DNA of 6,878 nucleotides from contig VHDG01000213.1 in NCBI GenBank assembly GCA_016871475.1, positions 1-6,878 on the forward strand, in the 5' to 3' direction. The stretch is from Verrucomicrobiota bacterium (GTDB lineage: Bacteria > Verrucomicrobiota > Verrucomicrobiia > Limisphaerales > UBA11320). Below are positions 1-4,095 of this stretch, one piece after another. Under the pieces are notes generated by a model that saw only the letters and a list, made by a program, of their open reading frames with translations, was not told where the DNA came from and did no database searches. A program made the position numbers and the translations under genes. Within the stretch, counting starts at the first letter, position 1. Every line of letters starts with the position of its first letter.

Positions 1-1
1 G

Positions 2-148
2 AAGCTCGAGGACGTCCAGATTCATCGGCCGCTCGCAGCCATCCACAAGAAATCAAAAGTCCTCACACCGGCCGTGAAGCAGTTCCTCGCCATCTTGAAG
101 GGGGAGAAGCTTCCACTCCTCGGCCCGGAGCCGGCAAAATCGATGTGA
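2..148 (+). CDS. Probable LysR-type transcriptional regulator, C-terminal fragment
   Basis: Only the last 48 codons are inside the window; the start lies upstream and the stop is TGA at 146-148. The visible peptide contains RPLAAIHKKSKVLTPAVKQF, followed by a short charged tail. A basic and hydrophobic stretch, then 'LTPAVKQFLAIL', is how the effector-binding domain of many LysR-family regulators ends: a last beta strand running into a helix with a Ser/Thr-Pro-Ala start. Family members bind DNA through an N-terminal winged helix and respond to a small-molecule co-inducer; neither the DNA-binding part nor the ligand pocket is visible here. It points the same way as the hydrolase gene that begins about 150 bp later, so it could regulate or share a transcript with the genes that follow, but a divergent upstream target is equally possible. 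The family call rests on a short tail and is moderate. Confidence 0.6.
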   Translation, partial: KLEDVQIHRPLAAIHKKSKVLTPAVKQFLAILKGEKLPLLGPEPAKSM

Positions 149-280
149 TCGCCTCCCCCCACCGGCCATCTCATCGAGGCGTGCGCTGAGGGCCGCTTAA
201 AACCAGCACTGTCCCATGACTCCCTGCAACACTTCCCAGACGGTCTCCCGCAACGCGCTGCATCATCCGTCCGGTTGTAG

Positions 281-295
281 CGAAGGGCTCCTTCG
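281..295 (+). promoter_or_regulatory. Small hairpin overlapping the putative ribosome-binding site of the hydrolase gene
   Basis: CGAAGG at 281-286 and CCTTCG at 290-295 are perfect inverted repeats around a GCT loop. The only purine-rich Shine-Dalgarno candidate for the ATG at 297 (GAAGGG, 282-287) lies in the left arm, so folding of the RNA would hide it. The hairpin ends one base before the start codon. A six-pair stem this short can arise by chance, so any regulatory role is an inference. Confidence 0.25.
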
Positions 296-296
296 A

Positions 297-1211
297 ATGG
301 CCATGAGGCTCGCCCTCCTCATCGCCGCCACCCTCCTGGCCAACCCTTGTTCCGTAGCCGGATCGAGCGGCGCCCTGCTGGACATTGAGCGAAAGGTTTC
401 CCACGGCTATGCGACCAACAACGGCGTCCGTATCCACTACGCGAGGATCGGCGAAGGGCCGCTGATCGTCATGATCCATGGATTCCCGGATTGCTGGTTG
501 ACCTGGCGAACACAAATGGAGGCGCTTTCAAAAACCCACGAGGTTGTGGCCATCGATCAGCGTGGCTACAACCTGAGCGATCGACCCAAAGGCGTTGAGA
601 ATTACGACATCAAACTGCTGGTCGCAGATGTGGGGTCAGTCATACGCGCACGGGGTCGCGAGAGTGCTGTGATCGCAGGCCATGACTGGGGTGGGATGGT
701 GGCGTGGAGCTTTGCCATGGCCCACCCCGAGATGACCGAGAAGCTGATCATCCTCAACCTCCCCCATCCCCGCGGATTGAACCGGGAACTGGCCCGGAAC
801 CCGGATCAGCAAAGGAATTCCGCCTACGCGCGGCGCTTCCAGCAGGAGGGAGCCCACACCAATCTCACTGCCGAGGGATTGACCTTCTGGATCAAGGATC
901 CCGCAGCCAAGCCGCGCTACGTGGAGGCCTTCCAACGCTCCGACCTCGAAGCGATGCTCAACTATTACAAGCGGAATTATCCACGCGAACCCTACACCGA
1001 GGACACATCCCCAGTGACCCCTGTGAAGTGCCCGATCCTCATGCTCCACGGACTGAAGGACAAAGCTCTCGGGCATGCCGCGCTGAACGGCAACTGGCAG
1101 TATGTGGAAAAGGATCTGACCCTGGTAACCGTCCCTGAGGCAGACCACTGGGTTCATCAAGATGCCCCGGAGCTCGTTACACGCACCATTCTCAGCTGGT
1201 TAAACCGCTAG
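297..1211 (+). CDS. Exported alpha/beta hydrolase, epoxide-hydrolase-like
   Basis: The product is about 304 residues with an alpha/beta-hydrolase fold of the epoxide hydrolase/haloalkane dehalogenase branch. Visible hallmarks are the oxyanion motif HGFPDCW (His61-Gly-Phe-Pro), the nucleophile elbow GHDWGG with Asp130 as nucleophile, a helical cap with FW and a Tyr pair in NYYKRNY (Tyr223, Tyr224, Tyr228) that could polarise an epoxide, acid Asp255 in HGLKDKAL, and base His284 in EADHWVHQ. An Asp nucleophile, cap tyrosines and HGFPxxW favour epoxide hydrolase over serine esterase; the substrate is unknown. An upstream in-frame ATG at 216 has no ribosome-binding site. ATG 297 has GAAGGG nine bases ahead and gives a clean N-terminus: MAMR, a hydrophobic core (LALLIAATLLA), then VAGSSGA, a Sec-type signal peptide of about 22-25 residues. 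There is a Cys in NPCS but no good lipobox. Export would be unusual next to cytosolic P450 and methyltransferase partners. The gene ends in TAG, 182 bp before the P450 gene. Fold is very sure, reaction moderately so. Confidence 0.85.
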   Translation: MAMRLALLIAATLLANPCSVAGSSGALLDIERKVSHGYATNNGVRIHYARIGEGPLIVMIHGFPDCWLTWRTQMEALSKTHEVVAIDQRGYNLSDRPKGVENYDIKLLVADVGSVIRARGRESAVIAGHDWGGMVAWSFAMAHPEMTEKLIILNLPHPRGLNRELARNPDQQRNSAYARRFQQEGAHTNLTAEGLTFWIKDPAAKPRYVEAFQRSDLEAMLNYYKRNYPREPYTEDTSPVTPVKCPILMLHGLKDKALGHAALNGNWQYVEKDLTLVTVPEADHWVHQDAPELVTRTILSWLNR

Positions 1212-1393
1212 CAGCAAACCTCGCCGAGTCGGGGATGCGCCGCTGGATTTTGCGAAAAATGCCGCGCTTGAGCCCGGGCTGTTCCGGCCTGATGGGATCT
1301 GATCCTTCCACAAGAGCCTGAGCGCCTCGTGCTGCTGTCTTGTGCGCCACTTGAGAGATCGCTACAACCAGCGCAGGCACAATCGGCCGTCGC

Positions 1394-2536
1394 ATGGAAA
1401 AATCTTCAGACCCCTTTCGAGAGAAACGCCGCTCAGATGGCGTTCTAGCGTGCAACTTTCAGGGAGAGGATGTCCCCATGATTCTCCGGCATGAGGAGGT
1501 CCGCAAGGCAGCCAGGGACTGGAAGACATTCAGCTCCGATGCGCCTTTCCGCGTCCCCATCCCGTCGGAAGAGGACGTTCGATCGATGCGCCAGCTCCCT
1601 GTCGAAACGGACCCTCCCGACCACACCGACTACCGGAGAATCGTCGAGCCCTTCTTTGCCCGCGCGAAGGATCCGACGGTTATCGCTCAAATGGAGTCCC
1701 TGATTGAACGCATGCTCTGTGAGGCGCTTCAACGCGAGAGTCTCGAGGTGGTCAGAGAGTTCGCGCTGCCCATCCAGTCGCACGCCTTGACGTATCTTCT
1801 CAATATTCCCGAGTCCGAGGCCGCCACGTGGGTCGGTTGGGGCATACATGTCTTCAGGGACGGTGGATCCAAGGGAAGCGCGTTGGAGGCCTATCTCCAT
1901 GAGCAGTTCGACAAAGCGGCACGGAACCCTGGCGAGGATTTTTTCAGCGCGCTCACCCGCGCAACGTTTCGGGGACGCCCCCTCACCCGGGAGGAGATGA
2001 TGGGCTTCGGCAATCTCACCTTCGCAGGAGGACGCGACACCGTCATCCACACCATCTCCTCGGCGCTGGCATACCTGGGGGGGAAACCATCTGCGCTGGA
2101 GTTCCTTCGCGAGGATCCTTCGCGGGTCATCCATGCCGGAGAGGAGTTCTTCCGGGTCATCACGCCGCTGACACACATTGGCCGGGTTTGTCCTGTGGAC
2201 ACCTCGGTTCATGGTATTCCGGTCAAGGCGGCTGGTCGCGTGTCGCTCTGCTGGGCATCGGCCAACCGTGATGAAACAGTTTTCCCCTCCCCAGATGAAA
2301 TCCGCCTCGACCGCAAGCCCAACCCACATCTTGCGTTCGGCTTTGGCGCCCATCTGTGTCTCGGGGCCGCGCATGCCCGGTTGATACTTCGCACGCTGTT
2401 GGACAAATGCGTCCAACGGGTGGATCAAATCACCATCCTCAAGGCGCAAGAGCGTGTGGAGGAAGAATCGGCCTATCGCAGAATCATGGGCTACGAATCC
2501 CTCACCCTGAAGTTTGCAGCCCGGACCCCGAGATAA
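1394..2536 (+). CDS. Cytochrome P450 (soluble, bacterial class)
   Basis: This is a 380-residue haem-thiolate monooxygenase that would insert one oxygen atom from O2 into a small organic substrate, using electrons from a ferredoxin or flavodoxin system not encoded here. Hallmarks appear in order. The N-terminus has DPFREKRRSDG, the usual DPYP-like start of soluble P450s. DPPDHTDYRR carries the C-helix HxxxR pair (His77, Arg81) that contacts the haem propionates. The I-helix AGGRDT (211-216) has the Asp215-Thr216 acid-alcohol pair for oxygen activation. The K-helix ExxR is Glu251/Arg254. The haem loop FGFGAHLCLG (315-324) has Cys322 as axial ligand. No membrane anchor is present, so it should be cytosolic. 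It is slightly shorter than the usual 400 or so residues, but no core element is missing. The ATG at 1394 is the only standard start after an in-frame TGA at 1352; its ribosome-binding site is weak. A G7 run lies at 2077-2083. The gene sits between a hydrolase and an O-methyltransferase, a typical tailoring context. CYP family and substrate cannot be told from sequence alone. Confidence 0.95.
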   Translation: MEKSSDPFREKRRSDGVLACNFQGEDVPMILRHEEVRKAARDWKTFSSDAPFRVPIPSEEDVRSMRQLPVETDPPDHTDYRRIVEPFFARAKDPTVIAQMESLIERMLCEALQRESLEVVREFALPIQSHALTYLLNIPESEAATWVGWGIHVFRDGGSKGSALEAYLHEQFDKAARNPGEDFFSALTRATFRGRPLTREEMMGFGNLTFAGGRDTVIHTISSALAYLGGKPSALEFLREDPSRVIHAGEEFFRVITPLTHIGRVCPVDTSVHGIPVKAAGRVSLCWASANRDETVFPSPDEIRLDRKPNPHLAFGFGAHLCLGAAHARLILRTLLDKCVQRVDQITILKAQERVEEESAYRRIMGYESLTLKFAARTPR

Positions 2537-2634
2537 GCCGCGGAACAGTCCGGATCCTGGGTGTCACCGTGAAGCGTGAGGCTGGCGGCACGAAATTAGC
2601 GGGCCAGTCGGTGGTCAGGACGATAGACTGCGGC

Positions 2635-3675
2635 ATGAACACGACCCCAGGTTGCATGACTTCCGCACCTTCGACAGATCCGCTGGCCCTCTACCGCATG
2701 CGTGACGGGCTTTATGCCATCGACCTTCTGATCACCGCAGTGGTGCACCTCGATGTGTTCCAGCAGCTGGATCGAAGCCCGTTAAGTCTCGAGGGCCTTT
2801 GCTCGCGATTGGGAACCCAGAAGCGTCCGAGCGATGTGATGATGACGTTGCTGAAATCCCTTGAACTCATCGAAGAACGTTCCGGCTTGTTCCACCTGAC
2901 CCAACTGGCCCGGGAACATCTGTTGCCTGACTCACAGTGGTACGTGGCACCGTATTATGCTGGCATGAAGGATCGGCCCGTGGCGCGCGATTTTCTGGAG
3001 GTGCTCCGCACCGGAAAGCCCGCCAACTGGACGAGTTTAAGGGACGAAAAGGCCTGGGCAGCTGCGATGGAGCACGAAACGTTCGCCAAAGACTTCACGG
3101 CAGCCATGGACTCCAGAGGCGTCTATCTGGGACAGGCGCTTGCCAGGGCAACCAGTTTGACCGGGAGGACCTGCCTGCTGGATGTCGCAGGAGGCTCGGG
3201 GATCTATTCCTGCTGTCTGGCGGCTGCCAATCCGGAGCTTTCCGCTGTGATCCTTGAGAAGGCTCCGGTGGATGCGATCGCGAAGGCCAGTGTTGAGAAG
3301 CGCGGGTTCGGTGAACGGATCACGGTGCATGCCGGCGACATGTTTCGTGACGCGTGGCCGGTCGGAGCGGATGTCCACCTCTTATCCAACGTTCTTCACG
3401 ACTGGGATGAGCCGGAACTACGAACACTGCTGAAGCGTTCGTTTGAATCGCTTACGCCCGGGGGGGTGTTGCTGATACACGACATGCATTTGAACGATGC
3501 CAAGACGGGTCCGTTACCGGTCGCGCAATACTCCTCCCTTCTGATGTGCATCACAGAGGGCAAGTGTTATGCCCGCAGCGAGCTGGAACCCATGTTGTTG
3601 GAAGCAGGATTTCACAGCGTGGAGATTCGCCCCTGTGCGGCTGATCGGTCTGTCATGACCGCAAAGAAGCGGTAA
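2635..3675 (+). CDS. SAM-dependent O-methyltransferase, family 2 (acetylserotonin/hydroxyindole type)
   Basis: The 346-residue product would transfer a methyl group from S-adenosylmethionine to a hydroxyl, usually phenolic, of a small molecule. The first 100 or so residues form the winged-helix dimerisation domain typical of this family (YAIDLLITAVVHLDVFQQL, then a LCSRLG helix and a YYAG stretch). The catalytic Rossmann domain follows: the SAM loop LLDVAGGSG (Asp183 to Gly189), Glu208 in LEKAPV at the end of strand 2 where the ribose is bound, GDMF with Asp235 near the adenine, and NVLHDWDE with His255-Asp256, the position of the catalytic base in plant and bacterial family-2 enzymes. A late YARSELEPMLLEAGF and a final beta strand complete the fold, so the gene is full length. 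The open frame extends further upstream inside the P450 gene, but that stretch is not protein-like. ATG 2635 was chosen for conservation. GTG 2569 (22 residues longer) and ATG 2656 are alternatives, none with a strong ribosome-binding site. It begins 98 bp after the P450 stop and probably shares its transcript. A G7 run lies at 3460-3466. Confidence 0.92.
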   Translation: MNTTPGCMTSAPSTDPLALYRMRDGLYAIDLLITAVVHLDVFQQLDRSPLSLEGLCSRLGTQKRPSDVMMTLLKSLELIEERSGLFHLTQLAREHLLPDSQWYVAPYYAGMKDRPVARDFLEVLRTGKPANWTSLRDEKAWAAAMEHETFAKDFTAAMDSRGVYLGQALARATSLTGRTCLLDVAGGSGIYSCCLAAANPELSAVILEKAPVDAIAKASVEKRGFGERITVHAGDMFRDAWPVGADVHLLSNVLHDWDEPELRTLLKRSFESLTPGGVLLIHDMHLNDAKTGPLPVAQYSSLLMCITEGKCYARSELEPMLLEAGFHSVEIRPCAADRSVMTAKKR

Positions 3676-3692
3676 TGCAGAGGGAAGGATGG

Positions 3693-3716
3693 AGGAATGC
3701 CCCCGACGGCGTTCCT
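3693..3716 (+). terminator. Possible terminator-like hairpin after the methyltransferase gene
   Basis: AGGAATGCC at 3693-3701 pairs with GGCGTTCCT at 3708-3716, giving nine pairs including one G-T wobble around a CCCGAC loop. It starts 17 bp after the methyltransferase stop, where a transcript end would be expected. No T-tract follows (the next bases are GCCCGATAG), so it is not a classic intrinsic terminator. It may instead stabilise the RNA 3' end, or mean nothing. Confidence 0.35.
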
Positions 3717-3823
3717 GCCCGATAGAGACGTGTTTCCAGCATCCGCCCGACGGGGTTTCCCCGGTAGAACCCTGATAGCTGAGGCACACCCAGAGGGGGA
3801 GTTACACCCTGATGGGCGGAGGA

Positions 3824-3871
3824 CGACCGGCTGGGAGCGCTGGCGTCCCGCCGGCCTGCCGGTTGAGCCTG
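3824..3871. repeat. Suspected verrucomicrobial interspersed repeat ('SAGVPPA/AGGTPALP' type)
   Basis: Read forward, this block gives a RPAGSAGVPPAC peptide (SAGVPPAC at 3836-3859). Read on the reverse strand, it gives RQAGGTPALPAGRPP. I recall both peptides as recurring fragments in spurious proteins annotated from non-coding repeats in Verrucomicrobiota genomes, which suggests a dispersed GC-rich repeat. It contains nested palindromic words (AGCGCT, GCCGGC) and a nearby CCACC/GGTGG inverted pair at about 3882-3899. Only one copy is in the window, so repetition itself cannot be seen; the call rests on recall of the family. The element may extend right to about 3995. Confidence 0.4.
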
Positions 3872-4095
3872 GCCTCACCCCACCGGTCCGAAGAGGTGGA
3901 CAAGTCCAACGCCTGGGTAAAGATCGAGGTCACCCTATCTGGGAGGGAGTCTTGGCTTGATTCCGTATGCTTTCGAAGTAACTTCACCCGCGAACCCTAA
4001 CAGCCGAGTTTGAAAGTAGTGCGTGTTATATCCCTCGTGCATGACGTGCCGCCTTGCCCACGTCCAGCCTCGTGTTTTCCCTATAGCTCTTACCT

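Larger units (their letters stand above)
3676..4095. other. 420-bp intergenic stretch without a convincing gene
   Basis: This separates the methyltransferase from the large exported protein. Short open frames exist on both strands (for example 3697-3960 + and 3802-3987 -), but they overlap each other, lack ribosome-binding sites and read as low-complexity Pro/Gly/Arg peptide typical of translated non-coding DNA. It contains a GC-rich hairpin at 3693-3716, a second perfect inverted repeat at 3751-3763 (CGGGG, TTT loop, CCCCG), two copies of ACCCTGAT (3769-3776 and 3806-3813), and a suspected interspersed repeat at 3824-3871. The last 90 or so bases are more AT-rich and probably hold the promoter and leader of the gene at 4096. 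I found no -35/-10 pair with proper spacing there: TTGAAA at 4010 and TATATC at 4027 are only 11 bp apart. Confidence 0.6.

Noticed and set aside
216..296. Longer N-terminus of the hydrolase from ATG 216
   Set aside because: There is no ribosome-binding site before 216, and the added 27 residues are polar and would precede, and spoil, a clean signal peptide that begins at 297.
171..515. Minus-strand frame over the start of the hydrolase gene
   Set aside because: It is antisense to the signal peptide and HGFP region, with no motif and no promoter or ribosome-binding site seen.
1271..1280. Perfect palindrome AGCCCGGGCT between hydrolase and P450
   Set aside because: Ten bases in GC-rich DNA with no loop, T-tract or second copy; not enough for a terminator or operator call.
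2104..2125. Direct repeat CCTTCGCG at 2104 and 2118
   Set aside because: It lies inside P450 coding sequence and is explained by codons for similar residues (FLRE and PSR); too short to mean more.
1445..2449. Long open frame on the minus strand (334 codons) across the P450 gene
   Set aside because: It is antisense to a gene with every P450 signature, its peptide has no recognisable motif, and such mirrored frames are common opposite GC-rich coding DNA.
2356..2634. Upstream extension of the methyltransferase frame into the P450 gene
   Set aside because: The extension overlaps the haem-binding end of the P450 in another frame and its peptide is not conserved-looking; the domain starts properly after 2635.
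3697..3960. Small + strand frame after the methyltransferase as a gene
   Set aside because: It overlaps other frames on both strands, begins inside a hairpin, has Pro/Arg/Gly-rich low-complexity content and covers the suspected repeat.
4010..4032. TTGAAA ... TATATC as a sigma-70 promoter for the exported protein
   Set aside because: The spacer is only 11 bp, far from the usual 16-18 bp, so it cannot be called a promoter.
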